Below are positions 19,665-28,699 of a stretch of DNA of 64,000 bases, one piece after another. Position 1 is the stretch's first letter; the number at the start of each line of letters is the position of its first letter. The notes under the pieces are model-generated. The model was not told the origin of the DNA, did no database searches, and was given only the letters and a program-made list of their open reading frames with translations. Source of the stretch: Streptomyces canus (GTDB lineage: Bacteria > Actinomycetota > Actinomycetes > Streptomycetales > Streptomycetaceae); assembly GCF_041435015.1 (NCBI RefSeq), contig NZ_CP107989.1:2480001-2544000 (forward strand), given 5' to 3'. Position numbers and translations under genes: made by a program.

Positions 19665-20470
19665 ACCCGGGCCCCTCCCCCGGCGGCCTCCCGATGTTCC
19701 GGCGTCCAGGGAAACAGCCGTCGCTCGCCCCACACCAGCACCCCGTTGATCACCAGCCCCAGGGTCCCCGCCCACACCACACCCGCCAGGACGTCCCTCG
19801 TGCCGTCCGTGGCCAGGCCTGCCTGGGCGATGAAGATGCCGAGGCCTTCGCCGAAGCCGGAGAGGATCTCCGTGGCGACGGCGAGGATGAGGGCGACGGC
19901 GGCGGAGATGCGGATGCCGGCGGCGATGAAGGGGGCCGTGGCGGGGAGTTCGGCGCGCAGCAGGACCGCGAGGCGGCCGAAGCCGAAAGCGCGCAGGGTG
20001 TCCTTGGCGAGGGGGTCGGTCTCGCCCAGGCCGTAGACGGTGTTGAAGAGGATCGGCCACACCGAGGCGTAGGTGATCAGCGCGACCTCGGTCTCGGTTC
20101 CGGAGCCGAGGAGCAGGGAGACCAGGGGGATCAGGGCGACGGACGGCAGGGGCCGCAGCAACTCCACGATCGCCCGGGTGGCGGTGTCGACGAGCGGCAC
20201 GCTGCCCAGCAGCAGGCCGAGGGGTACGGCGATCGCGCAGGCGAGGCCGAGGCCCAGCGCCCAGGCCCACAGGGTCACTCCGATCCCGTCGAGGAACACC
20301 CGGTCCCCCGCCAACTCCAGGGCACGGGCGAGGACTTCGGTGGCGGGCGGCAGATAGCTGCGGCGGACGAGGCCGGCCCGGCTCACCGCCTCGCACACCC
20401 CGAACGCGAGCAGCACACCGAGGAGCCCGAGCCACAGCTCCTGACGCCTCCTCAGCCGGCGCACGGACAC
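19661..20470 (-). CDS. ABC transporter permease 1 (SsuC/TauC-like)
   Basis: 269-residue integral membrane permease of the nitrate/sulfonate/taurine family. Hydrophobic segments start at LWLGLLGVLLAFGV, and the EAA-type loop is at GRLAVLLRAELPATAPFIAAGIRIS. It follows the binding-protein gene after 60 nt and overlaps permease 2 by 4 nt. It presumably pairs with permease 2 to form the translocation pore. Confidence 0.9.
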   Translation of the reverse strand: MSVRRLRRRQELWLGLLGVLLAFGVCEAVSRAGLVRRSYLPPATEVLARALELAGDRVFLDGIGVTLWAWALGLGLACAIAVPLGLLLGSVPLVDTATRAIVELLRPLPSVALIPLVSLLLGSGTETEVALITYASVWPILFNTVYGLGETDPLAKDTLRAFGFGRLAVLLRAELPATAPFIAAGIRISAAVALILAVATEILSGFGEGLGIFIAQAGLATDGTRDVLAGVVWAGTLGLVINGVLVWGERRLFPWTPEHREAAGGGARV

Positions 20471-20530
20471 CGCCCCTTCATGCCCCGCGCCGACGGCGCC
20501 TCCTCATGCCCCCGCACCGGCGAACGCCCC

Positions 20531-21511
20531 TCACTTCACCAGCAATGTGGTCGGATCGATCGGTTTCTTCAGCATCTTCTGCTTCTCCATGAGCTCGGCG
20601 AGCCGGGCGAGCTGCGTTCCGTCCATGGTGGCCGGATACACCGGCAGGTCGATCTTCTCCGCCTGCTCCTTGGTGACCTTGGTGTACGTCGGCAGCACCT
20701 CACGCACCAGGGACGGATCCGCTTCGGCGAGTTTGACGGCTGCTTTCAGGGCCCGTTGGAACCGGGCGAGCGCGTCGGCGTTCTTCCCGGCGAAGCGCTC
20801 CGTCGTGATGTACCCGCTGAGCGGGATCGACTCGACGGGGGCGGACGACCCGTCCACCAGCACCCTGGCCCCCGACTCGTCCTGGATGGAGCTGTCGAAG
20901 GGCTCGACCGCGTGCACGGCGTCGACCTGTCCCTTGTCCAGGGCGGCGCCCATCTGCGGGAAGGGGATCTGCCGGTAGACGGGGCGGCCGACGCCGTGTT
21001 TCGCCAGGATCTCGTTGAAGGTCAGCGACTGGACGTTGTTGAGGACGTTGACCGCGAGCTTCTTGCCCGCGAGATCGGCGAGGGTCTTGATGTCCGAGTC
21101 CTTCGGCACCAGGACGTCCATCATGCGCGGCGCGGCCCTGATCGCCTCGGCGACGACGCGGATGTCGAGGGTGCCCTGGTCCTGGGCCTGGAAGTAGGTG
21201 ACGTAGTTCGCGCTCGCGACCATGTCGATCTGACCCTTGGACAGGGCGGGCAGCGCCTGGAGGCTCTGCTGGATCTGCTGGACGCGGACGTCGAGGCCTT
21301 CCTTCTTGAACAGCCCCCGGTTCTGGGCGATGTAGAGCATGGCACTGTCGCTCAGGGGCAGCGCGGCCACCTTGAGCGTCGTGCGCCCGTCCGAGGACGT
21401 GGAGTCCCCGTCACCGCCGCAGGCCGTGAGCACCAGCGCGAGGGCGGCCGCGGCGGCCGCCGTCTTCCCTCTTCCCGAACGCCAAGGTCGTAACGTCAGT
21501 CCCCACGTCAT
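20531..21511 (-). CDS. NMT1/SsuA-like solute-binding lipoprotein, with TTA codon
   Basis: 326 residues. The signal peptide ends in a lipobox LTAC (Cys31), so it is a membrane-anchored binding protein. The mature part has the SsuA/TauA/NMT1 fold with VAALPLSDSAMLYIAQNRGLFKKEGL near the start of the mature domain, the usual ligand-facing strand-helix. Ligands in this family include alkanesulfonates, taurine, nitrate, bicarbonate and thiamine precursors. Leu7 is a TTA codon (21491-21493) in the first gene of the transporter operon, so the operon's entry point may depend on bldA. A flavin-monooxygenase relic lies 56 nt upstream on the same strand and hints at sulfonate-type use. Confidence 0.9.
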   Translation of the reverse strand: MTWGLTLRPWRSGRGKTAAAAAALALVLTACGGDGDSTSSDGRTTLKVAALPLSDSAMLYIAQNRGLFKKEGLDVRVQQIQQSLQALPALSKGQIDMVASANYVTYFQAQDQGTLDIRVVAEAIRAAPRMMDVLVPKDSDIKTLADLAGKKLAVNVLNNVQSLTFNEILAKHGVGRPVYRQIPFPQMGAALDKGQVDAVHAVEPFDSSIQDESGARVLVDGSSAPVESIPLSGYITTERFAGKNADALARFQRALKAAVKLAEADPSLVREVLPTYTKVTKEQAEKIDLPVYPATMDGTQLARLAELMEKQKMLKKPIDPTTLLVK

Positions 21512-21567
21512 CCGGGCATGATGACCGATCGATCGACGTGATCACTACACCAAGGTCAGCCGAATCG

Positions 21568-22435
21568 TCACCCCTCGGAGAAAGCCGAAAGGATCTCCTC
21601 CGCGACCCAGCCGAGCGCGTCGGGCAGCGCCTCGGTGGCCACCGGCAGCCACAGCGAGCAGGCCGTGAGCCCCGCTTCGGCCAGCTGCCCCAGCTCCTCA
21701 CGCACCCGCTCGGCGGTGGAACGCGCTCCACCCAACGGGCGCCGCCCGGGCGGTTGTACGGCGGCCTCGAAGCCCGGCGGTACGAGCATCAGACCTTCCG
21801 TCAGCTCCAGGACCTTGGCCGGATCCCGCCCCGCCTTCTCCCCGAGCACCGCCAACCGGCCCCCGCACCTGGGCGACTCCGGCCGCGTCCAGCCCTGAGC
21901 CGTGCCACGCGTCGCCGTACCGCAGCGCCCGCCTGAGGGCCGCGTCGCTGTGGCCGCCGACCCACACGGGCGGCCCCCCGGGTGTGCGCGGCCGCACCCC
22001 GAGCCGGACCTCGCCCTCGTCGCGCCACAACGTACGTACGGTGTCCAGCTGTTCGTCGGCGCGCCTGCCCCGCCCGGTGAACGGCACCCCGGCGGCGGCG
22101 AACTCCGCGGTGTCCCAACCGGTGCCGACGCCGAGCGTGAACCGGCCGCCGGACAGCCGGTCGAGCGTGGCCGTCTGGTGAGCGACGACGACCGGCTGGT
22201 ACAGGGGCAGGATCAGGACGCTGGTCACCAGCCGGATCCGGGTGGTCGCCCCGGCCACGGCGGACAGCAGGACCAGCGGATCCGGGGTCACGCCCACCGC
22301 TCCCGCCAGCAGATGGCTGCTCGCGATGAGATGGTCGAAGCCCAACTCCTCGGCGGTTCGGGCGGTTTCGAGGACGCCGTCGAGCTCGTCCTCGTGCGCG
22401 GGCCACAGGCGGTGCGGTGCGACTCCCAGACGCAT
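21568..22435 (-). pseudogene. LLM-class flavin/F420-dependent oxidoreductase with 1-nt frameshift
   Basis: Luciferase-like monooxygenase: the N-terminal part starts MRLGVAPHRLWPAHEDELDG at ATG 22435 and runs in one frame with the family's ASSHLL...LVTSVLILPLYQPV...LSGGRFTLGVGTGW features. At about residue 190 the family sequence leaves this frame and resumes in the next one, ending at 21568 with ...LGWVAEEILSAFSEG. Removing one base from the five-C run at 21860-21864 (GGGGG on the coding strand) joins the halves as QVRG-RLAVLGEKAGRDP and gives a normal 288-residue protein. This is either a real null allele, slippage-prone phase variation, or a sequencing error. It precedes the SsuA-like operon. 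Confidence 0.8.
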
Positions 22436-22708
22436 GGGGTGCGACTCCCTTGGGGTGAGGGGCAGAGGGCGGTGCATGGGCCAACAAGGCGACGTGCTCC
22501 TCTCATCCCTTGCCATCCCTTGCCGAGTTCCGGGCGGCCGTACACGGCACCCGGGCCGACCGGGCAGCGGATCGGGAAGGCCCGAACGGCTCATGTCGAC
22601 CTTCAACAACCGGATCAAGTCCCGCCGGGTCCACGTGACATGAGAACCTGAAGACGGGAGAGGGGTTCGGACGTAGCCGTCGAGGTGTGTGCCGACAGGG
22701 GGTCCTCG

Positions 22709-25700
22709 GTGTTCGGGGCAGAGTTGTTCACCCAGACCGCTGCCGCCGCAGCGGGCACGATGGTCGGGCTGATGACCACGGATGCCTGGCAGGCGGCCAG
22801 GCAGCGGATCGCGCGGATCCTGCGGCGGGAGGACGTGGAGCGGCTGGAGCGGGCGCGGGCGGAACTGGACGCCGCGCCGCCGGGGCGGCAGCAGGTCATC
22901 CTGCGGGAGCAGCGGGACGACCTGGACACGACCCTGCGTGCTCTGCTGACCAGGGACCCCGCGCTGTCCGGCCTGCTGTCCGAGTTCGTCCAGGAGTTCT
23001 CCGGCTTCGCGCGTCCGGTCTTCATCCAGGTCCAGCAGCCCCCGGCCCCGGTGGAACCCGTCCGGGCCCCGGGCGCGCTGACCGTCGCGCCGCCCCTGGG
23101 CCGGCTCGACCGCCGGGTGCGTGGCCGTGAGCCGCTCCTGGACACGCTCAAACAGCTGGTGGGCAAGCCGACGTCGGGTGTGCGGGTGCTGCACGGCATG
23201 GGCGGGAGCGGGAAGACGACGGTCGCCCTGGAGATCGCCGCCCACGCCGCCGCGCTGAACGTCGACGTGTGGTGGGTGACGGCGAAGAACCCCGCCACGC
23301 TGAGTGCGGGGATGCGCGAGGTGGTGGCCGCGCTGGGCACGCCCGCGGATCTCATCGACCGTGCCTGGTCGGGGCGTTCGAGCGCGACCGACCTGCTGTG
23401 GCGGCGGCTGTGCGACACCGCGACCCCCTGGCTGCTGGTGGTGGACAACGCCGACGAGCCCGAACACCTGGCACCCTACGGCCGGTTGGCGGAGGGCACG
23501 GGCTGGATCCGGCCCGCCGCGGAGCTGCCCGGCCTGGTGCTGATCACCAGCCGGGACAGCAGCCCGACCACCTGGGGGCCGTGGGCGACGCTGCACTCGG
23601 TGGACGCCCTGGAGGAGGCCGACGCCACCGAGGTGCTGTGGGACCTCGCCGGGGAGCGGGCCGGTTCACGTGAGGACGCCCGGCTGCTGACCCGGCGGCT
23701 CGGCGGGCTGCCCCTGGCGCTGCGTATCGCGGGCTCGCATCTCGCGGCGGCCTCGGCTTTCCCCGCATGGCCGGGCACGACGACCGTGCGGACGTACGCC
23801 GACTACCGCGTGGCCCTCGACGAGCGCTTCACCGAACTCCTCGACGAGCGCCCGCACGGGCGGCAGGGCAGCAACTACTCCGTCCCGGTGACCGGTACCT
23901 GGGAACTGTCACTGGACCTCCTCGAGCGGCGGGGCATCCTCCAGGCCCGCCCGCTGATGCGGCTGCTGTGCTGTCTGGGCGAGGCACCGGTGCCCCTGCT
24001 CGCCCTGTTACGCCCCGACCGGCTCGCGGACTCGTCGCTGCTGCCCGGCGTCACACCCCAGGAGCTGTTCACCGCGCTCACCTCGCTCGCCGACTTCGGT
24101 CTGGTCGAGCTGCACACCCCGCCCGGCGGGGACGACCACACCCGCACCCTGCTGATGCACCCGCTCGTGCGGGACGCCGGCCGGCTCCAGCGGGACCTCG
24201 CCGAGCACATGAGGGAGTACGCGGCCGTCGTCGCCGACCTGGTCGTCTGCGCCACCGCCGAGCTGAGCGAGGACGACCCGCGCGACTGGCCACGCTGGCG
24301 GCTGCTGCAGCCGCACTGCGACGCCCCGCTGGCCCTGATCGGCGACCCGTACGAGGCGGAGGACGAACTCGTCTCGAAGGCGCTACGGGCGGCGGCGGCC
24401 GGGGCCCGGCATTTGATCAACAGGGGCTGGCTGGACCGGGCGGAGGAGGTGCTCGGGGCGAGCGAGCCGGTCGTGCTCGCGTGCGGTCCGCGGGACCCCG
24501 ACGCCCTCGAAGTACGGTCCGCCGCCGCCCACTTGCTCCATCTGCGCGGTCGGCTGCCGGCGGCCGAGTCGCTGCTTCGCACGGTGCTGGAGGACACCCG
24601 GGCCCTGTTCGGCGACGCGGCCGGCGAGACCGCCGACGCCCGGTACGCACTCGCGAACCTGCTCAACGGCCGGGGCCGCCCGGTCGAGGCGGCGACCGAG
24701 TACCGCGCGGTCCACGCCACACGCCGGACCCTGCTGGGCGAGCGCGACCCCCGGACCCTCGCGGCCCGCAAGGGCGTGGCCTGGATGGCGCGCTACCGAG
24801 GGTTGCTCGCCGAGGCCGAGGAGGACTACCGCCTGCTCCTGGACGCCTATCGGGAGACACTCGGCGCCAACCACCCCGACACCCTGGTCACCCGGCACGA
24901 GATGGCCCAGGTGCTGCACGAGCGCGGGATGTTCCGGCAGGCGGAGCAGGAACTGAGGGAGACGCTCCAGGTGTGCGCGGACGTACTGGGCGAGCGCCAC
25001 CCGAGCACCCTCGCCGTGCGCCACGACCTCGCGGACGTCCTGCGCGACCGCGGCCTGCTCGCGGAGGCCGAGCACGAGTTCCGTACGGTGCTCGCGCTGC
25101 GCGCGGACGCCTACGGCGAGGACCATCCGGAGACCGTGGCCGCCCGGCACGGCCTGGCCACCGTGCTGCGCGACCGTGGCTGGCCCACCGACGCGGAGAC
25201 CGAGTTCCGGGAAGTCTTCGAGGTCCAGCGAAGACTGCTCGGCGACATGCACCCACATACCCTGGAGGTCCGCCACAACCTGGCCGACCTGCTGATGGAG
25301 CGCGGCCAACTGGAGGCGGCGGAGACGGAGTTCAGGGAGGTGTACGCGGCACGCCGCGAGGTGCTCGGCGAACAGCACCTGCTCACCCTCTCGGTACGGC
25401 ACGGCGCCGCGCACGTCCTGCATCTGCGGGGCCGTACCCGCCGGGCCGAGACCGAGTACCGCACGGTCCTGGCGGACTGCGTGGACACCCTCGGCCCCCG
25501 CCACCCCGGCACGCTCGCGGTCCGGCACAACCTGGCCGACCTGCTCAAGGACCAGGGCCGGTTCGCGGCGGCGGAACAGGAGTTCAGGGAGGTGTACGAG
25601 GCCCGGCGGACCGTACTCGGCGAACAGCACCTGCTCACGCTGTCCGTACGGCACGGCGCCGCGCACGTCCTGCATCTGCGCGGGCACGTCGAGCAGGCGG

Positions 25701-25981
25701 AGGCGGAGTACCGGACGGTGCTCGCGGACTGCGTGCGGACACTGGGGCCACGGCACCCGGGGACCCTGGCGGTACGGCACAACCTCGCCGACCTGCTCTG
25801 CCTCAAGGGTGAACTCACTTCGGCGGAGGCGGAGTTCACGGAAGTACGGGAGACCTGTGAGGAGGTGCTGGGACCACGGCACCCGCGGACCCTGGCCGCC
25901 CGGGACGCCCTCGCCCGTCTGCGTTCCAGTGACGGCGATCAGACGCCGAGCGATCCCGACTCGGCGACCGCCGGCTCGTAG
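22709..25981 (+). CDS. STAND-type NB-ARC ATPase with C-terminal TPR repeats, with TTA codon
   Basis: About 1090 residues. An N-terminal region (1-115) of unknown role has a short Ala-rich segment, then a basic helical region. The NTPase module has P-loop GMGGSGKTT (163-171), Walker B LLVVDNADE (242-250) and a GLPLAL motif typical of NB-ARC/STAND ATPases. From about residue 600 there are kinesin-light-chain-like TPRs with repeated LG-x-HP-x-TL-x-RH. STAND proteins oligomerise on ligand binding and act as signalling or defence switches; no toxic effector domain is recognisable here. GTG 22709 is preferred over GTG 22685 because AGGGGG precedes it. A TTA codon lies at 24008-24010 (Leu434). The 3' end overlaps the convergent methyltransferase gene by 43 nt. 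Confidence 0.85.
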   Translation: MFGAELFTQTAAAAAGTMVGLMTTDAWQAARQRIARILRREDVERLERARAELDAAPPGRQQVILREQRDDLDTTLRALLTRDPALSGLLSEFVQEFSGFARPVFIQVQQPPAPVEPVRAPGALTVAPPLGRLDRRVRGREPLLDTLKQLVGKPTSGVRVLHGMGGSGKTTVALEIAAHAAALNVDVWWVTAKNPATLSAGMREVVAALGTPADLIDRAWSGRSSATDLLWRRLCDTATPWLLVVDNADEPEHLAPYGRLAEGTGWIRPAAELPGLVLITSRDSSPTTWGPWATLHSVDALEEADATEVLWDLAGERAGSREDARLLTRRLGGLPLALRIAGSHLAAASAFPAWPGTTTVRTYADYRVALDERFTELLDERPHGRQGSNYSVPVTGTWELSLDLLERRGILQARPLMRLLCCLGEAPVPLLALLRPDRLADSSLLPGVTPQELFTALTSLADFGLVELHTPPGGDDHTRTLLMHPLVRDAGRLQRDLAEHMREYAAVVADLVVCATAELSEDDPRDWPRWRLLQPHCDAPLALIGDPYEAEDELVSKALRAAAAGARHLINRGWLDRAEEVLGASEPVVLACGPRDPDALEVRSAAAHLLHLRGRLPAAESLLRTVLEDTRALFGDAAGETADARYALANLLNGRGRPVEAATEYRAVHATRRTLLGERDPRTLAARKGVAWMARYRGLLAEAEEDYRLLLDAYRETLGANHPDTLVTRHEMAQVLHERGMFRQAEQELRETLQVCADVLGERHPSTLAVRHDLADVLRDRGLLAEAEHEFRTVLALRADAYGEDHPETVAARHGLATVLRDRGWPTDAETEFREVFEVQRRLLGDMHPHTLEVRHNLADLLMERGQLEAAETEFREVYAARREVLGEQHLLTLSVRHGAAHVLHLRGRTRRAETEYRTVLADCVDTLGPRHPGTLAVRHNLADLLKDQGRFAAAEQEFREVYEARRTVLGEQHLLTLSVRHGAAHVLHLRGHVEQAEAEYRTVLADCVRTLGPRHPGTLAVRHNLADLLCLKGELTSAEAEFTEVRETCEEVLGPRHPRTLAARDALARLRSSDGDQTPSDPDSATAGS
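25328..25831 (+). repeat. Tandem duplication of an 84-codon double-TPR unit
   Basis: Two adjacent 252-nt units (25328-25579 and 25580-25831) encode nearly identical double TPRs. Both contain EFREVY-x-ARR, VLGEQHLLTLSVRHGAAHVL and TLGPRHPGTLAVRHNLADLL. Flanking TPRs are much more diverged, so this is a recent in-frame duplication extending the ligand-sensing array. Confidence 0.85.
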
Positions 25982-26691
25982 CCCGGGAAACGCGCGGGGA
26001 TCTGCCGCAGGTCCCACAGCGCGAGCGCCTTGTCGTCGTAGAAGTCGTCGGACTCGTCGTCACCGATGACGCGCAGGGGTTCGGGCAGGCCGAAGGGTTC
26101 CTTGCACAGGTCGATGGGGCGCCACCAGCCGGTGACGATGTCGGTGTTGGCGGGCGTCCGGGAGAAGGTCGTGGTGAGCAGATAGCGCGAACCGCTCTCG
26201 CGGAAACGGGTCAGTGCCTCCACCACATGCTGGTAGGAGAAGTGCACGAGGGCGTCCCGGCACACGATGAGATCGACGCGCGGCACCGGCTGGGCCGTGA
26301 AGTCGAGCAGCTGGAACTCGCGCCCCGGGCCGGGGTGGTCGGCGCGGTTGGCCGTGATGAGCTCCGTGACGACGTCCCCGCCCAGGTAGGAGGCGCCGTG
26401 CAGGTCGACGTGCTGCATCCAGTTGAAGTCCCCGCACGGCGCGTCCAGCACCGAGCGAACACCCAAGTCCTTGATGAGGGAGCCGAGTTGGCCGATCACC
26501 TGCTTCATGCGCTGCAGCTCGGAGCCCGGCCCCGAGCGAGTCTCGTCGGACCCCCAGCGGTTGGTGCGGTAGATGTCCGTGAACACGTCGGGCAGGTCGG
26601 CCTCGGCACGGGCGTCCGAGACGTCGACGTAGCGCCGTGCGTCCACGTCGTAGACGGGCTCCCCTGGATTGCTCAGGTACCGCGGGGTCAA
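25939..26691 (-). CDS. Class I SAM-dependent methyltransferase-like protein
   Basis: 250 residues. Motif I of Rossmann methyltransferases is seen as SVLDAPCGDFNWM (residues 80-92), followed by LGGDVV (motif II acidic end) and VDLIVCRDALVHFSYQHV (motif IV/post). The ...CRDALVHFS... pattern resembles bacterial small-molecule methyltransferases; the substrate is unknown. The start is a TTG at 26691, supported by AGAGGA six bases upstream. The C-terminus overlaps the STAND gene by 43 nt in convergent orientation. Confidence 0.78.
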   Translation of the reverse strand: MTPRYLSNPGEPVYDVDARRYVDVSDARAEADLPDVFTDIYRTNRWGSDETRSGPGSELQRMKQVIGQLGSLIKDLGVRSVLDAPCGDFNWMQHVDLHGASYLGGDVVTELITANRADHPGPGREFQLLDFTAQPVPRVDLIVCRDALVHFSYQHVVEALTRFRESGSRYLLTTTFSRTPANTDIVTGWWRPIDLCKEPFGLPEPLRVIGDDESDDFYDDKALALWDLRQIPARFPGYEPAVAESGSLGV

Positions 26692-26763
26692 TGACGTCCT
26701 CTTTCGCTGCCCGTCGGCGGGACGTAGGGCAGCCCACCTGTACAGGTCGGCAGCTTACGCTCC

Positions 26764-27915
26764 TCAGGGCCGGACCTGGATGAGCGCATGGGTCCCGCTG
26801 GTCCGCCAGCGTCGCCCCTCCGCCTCGATCAGCGCGGTCTCCGTACGGCCGTCGAGGCCGGTGATCACATCGGACTTCAGGGTGCGCAGGGCGGCGACCG
26901 GTCCCGGGAAGTACGCGGTCACCTCGGCGAAGGACGTGGTCGGCGCCCACCAGCGATCCCCCACCAGGCGCCGGTAGTTGAGGTCTCCCTTCAGGACCGT
27001 GAGCGCAGCCTCGCCGATCTCCGCACGCAGGTCGTCGGGCATGTCCGCGTACGGCAGCGGAGCGCAGGAGAACGCGTGCGCACGAACACTCAGCCGTCCG
27101 TCGGCCATGGCGTCCCACAACCGACGCCCGTACTCCGCGGCCTGCCCGGGCGCCCGCACGAGCCGGCGCAGCGCGTCGACCACGTCGGCGGTGGTCGCGT
27201 CGGAGACGTAGTAGGGGTACGGCTTCACGTGAAGAACGGCCCGCTCGATACGACCGTGTTCCAGGAGGTGAGACAGAAGCAGCAGGTCGGGGATCAGCTC
27301 GCGTCCGGCGTTGTCGGCGATCAGGCAGAGGGTGCCGGCACCGTCGAGCAGCGACCAGAGCCGGTCGCTGTCGTCGGCGACCAGATCCGGTACGGCCTCG
27401 CGCCTCTCGGCCTCGCCGTCGGAGAGCCGGAACCCGAGGTCGGCCCGGTTCCCCCACAACGATCCGTGCAGCAGAGCCGTCCCCCGCTCCTCGGCCGTCC
27501 GGGAGGCGAGTTCGTCCAGAGCGGCCAGCTCCTGGTCGGTCTCCGGGGAGTCGAGTTCGGCGAGCTTGGAGGGCCGGAAGGGGTCGATGCCACGCCAGGG
27601 CCCGTCCCCGAAGTAGCCGACGGCATCAAGGAGCCGCCGATAGAAGTAGCTCTCGGACCACAGCCACGGCACGTCGAACCAGGACTGCCCGAGGTGGTCG
27701 TCGATTCCCCACTCGCCCCATGCCCCGTCGGGGAGCGGTTCGATCACTCCTTCGGTGCAGCTGTGGAGCAGCGCGTCAAGCGCCCGGTGCTGCTCGGGCC
27801 CGTAGGGAAAGGCCTCCCGCACCTGCCCGATGATGGCGGGGTGCCGCTCGGCGAGCACGCTGTACGGAAAGGACTCGGGTGCACTGCCGAGGATGACAGC
27901 CGCGCTGAGAGACAT
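26764..27915 (-). CDS. DUF89/ARMT1-like damage-control phosphatase
   Basis: 383-residue protein matching the DUF89 family (metal-dependent phosphatases acting on damaged phosphometabolites such as fructose-1-phosphate or phosphopantetheine derivatives). Visible family features are an N-terminal helical region (FPYSVLAERHPAII), the metal-site segment CLIADNAGRELIPDLLLLSHLL and the C-terminal TLKSDVITGL. Start ATG 27915 (MSLSAAVILGS). Physiological substrate unknown; it lies between a methyltransferase gene and the GBL locus. Confidence 0.82.
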   Translation of the reverse strand: MSLSAAVILGSAPESFPYSVLAERHPAIIGQVREAFPYGPEQHRALDALLHSCTEGVIEPLPDGAWGEWGIDDHLGQSWFDVPWLWSESYFYRRLLDAVGYFGDGPWRGIDPFRPSKLAELDSPETDQELAALDELASRTAEERGTALLHGSLWGNRADLGFRLSDGEAERREAVPDLVADDSDRLWSLLDGAGTLCLIADNAGRELIPDLLLLSHLLEHGRIERAVLHVKPYPYYVSDATTADVVDALRRLVRAPGQAAEYGRRLWDAMADGRLSVRAHAFSCAPLPYADMPDDLRAEIGEAALTVLKGDLNYRRLVGDRWWAPTTSFAEVTAYFPGPVAALRTLKSDVITGLDGRTETALIEAEGRRWRTSGTHALIQVRP

Positions 27916-27981
27916 GCCCCGACTGTAGCCAGCTGGGGGCGCGGGGCTGGGACCACCCACCGGCATGTGCCGGAACCGGGC

Positions 27982-28629
27982 TCAACCGCTCCGGGACTCC
28001 TGCTCCAGCTGGCTGACAAGAGCCAGATACCGCGCCCGTCGAGGCACCGGCACCAGGCCCCGGATCATGACGTGCCACATCTCCGCGAGCCGCCGCGGCT
28101 GCCGCCCCACCGGCTCCAGGTGCCGCCCCACCACCCGCGTCCCGACAAAGAAACAGACAAGGGAGTGCGCCACCGCGTCCACATCGGTGTCCGGATGGAG
28201 GTCTGACTCCTTGACCGCACCGAGCAGCTTCCCGGTGGCGAGGTCGAGCCACTCCGTGAACGGATGCCGAAGCGGCGGCCGCACCTCGACTCCGCCCGTG
28301 GCGAGCCGGAGTCCGGCGCGCAGCACCGGCCCCTCGACCGACAACCGCGCTATCCCGAAGGTGATGCGGACCAGCGCCTCCATCGAGGTGTACCCCCGGG
28401 CGTCCACGTCCCCCGCCACCTGCCGCGACGTCCGTGACTGGATCTCCATGATCGCGTGCGCGAGATCGTCCTTCGCCGCGAAGTGGAAGTACAGCGCGCC
28501 CTTGGTGACTTGGGCGTGCTCGACGATGTCGCTGAGACTGGTCGATTCATAGCCACGGCGGTCGAACAGATCGGCGGCGGCGGTGAGGATCGTCGCTCGG
28601 GTCTGTTCAGCGCGTAACTGCCTCGGCAT
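27982..28629 (-). CDS. TetR-family gamma-butyrolactone receptor (ScbR/ArpA-like), with TTA codon
   Basis: 215 residues. The N-terminal helix-turn-helix is typical of GBL receptors: QTRATILTAAADLFDRRGYEST ending in the VTKGALYFHF recognition block (41-50). The C-terminal ligand domain contains Trp127 in FTEWLDL, the position of the conserved ligand-pocket Trp in ArpA/CprB-type receptors. Expected role: a homodimeric repressor binding ARE palindromes and released by a GBL. It lies 70 nt downstream of the GBL synthase on the same strand, unlike the divergent scbA-scbR arrangement. An ARE-like palindrome sits 22-49 nt before its start codon, so autorepression is likely. Leu5 is TTA (28615-28617). 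Confidence 0.9.
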   Translation of the reverse strand: MPRQLRAEQTRATILTAAADLFDRRGYESTSLSDIVEHAQVTKGALYFHFAAKDDLAHAIMEIQSRTSRQVAGDVDARGYTSMEALVRITFGIARLSVEGPVLRAGLRLATGGVEVRPPLRHPFTEWLDLATGKLLGAVKESDLHPDTDVDAVAHSLVCFFVGTRVVGRHLEPVGRQPRRLAEMWHVMIRGLVPVPRRARYLALVSQLEQESRSG

Positions 28630-28650
28630 CGACTGCACACTCCTGTGGCG

Positions 28651-28678
28651 GAAAAGAACGGGCCATGCCGTTTGTTTC
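28651..28678. promoter_or_regulatory. ARE-like palindrome upstream of the GBL receptor gene
   Basis: Arms AAAAGAACGG (28652-28661) and CCGTTTGTTT (28668-28677) are inverted repeats matching at 8 of 10 positions, around GCCATG. The right half CCGTTTGTTT is the usual look of autoregulatory elements bound by gamma-butyrolactone receptors. It is placed to cover the receptor promoter. Confidence 0.72.
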
Positions 28679-28699
28679 TTACTCCCTGTACAAGATAAC

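Noticed and set aside
19616..21493. 625-codon plus-strand frame opposite the importer operon
   Set aside because: Antisense to three overlapping, motif-rich ABC genes.
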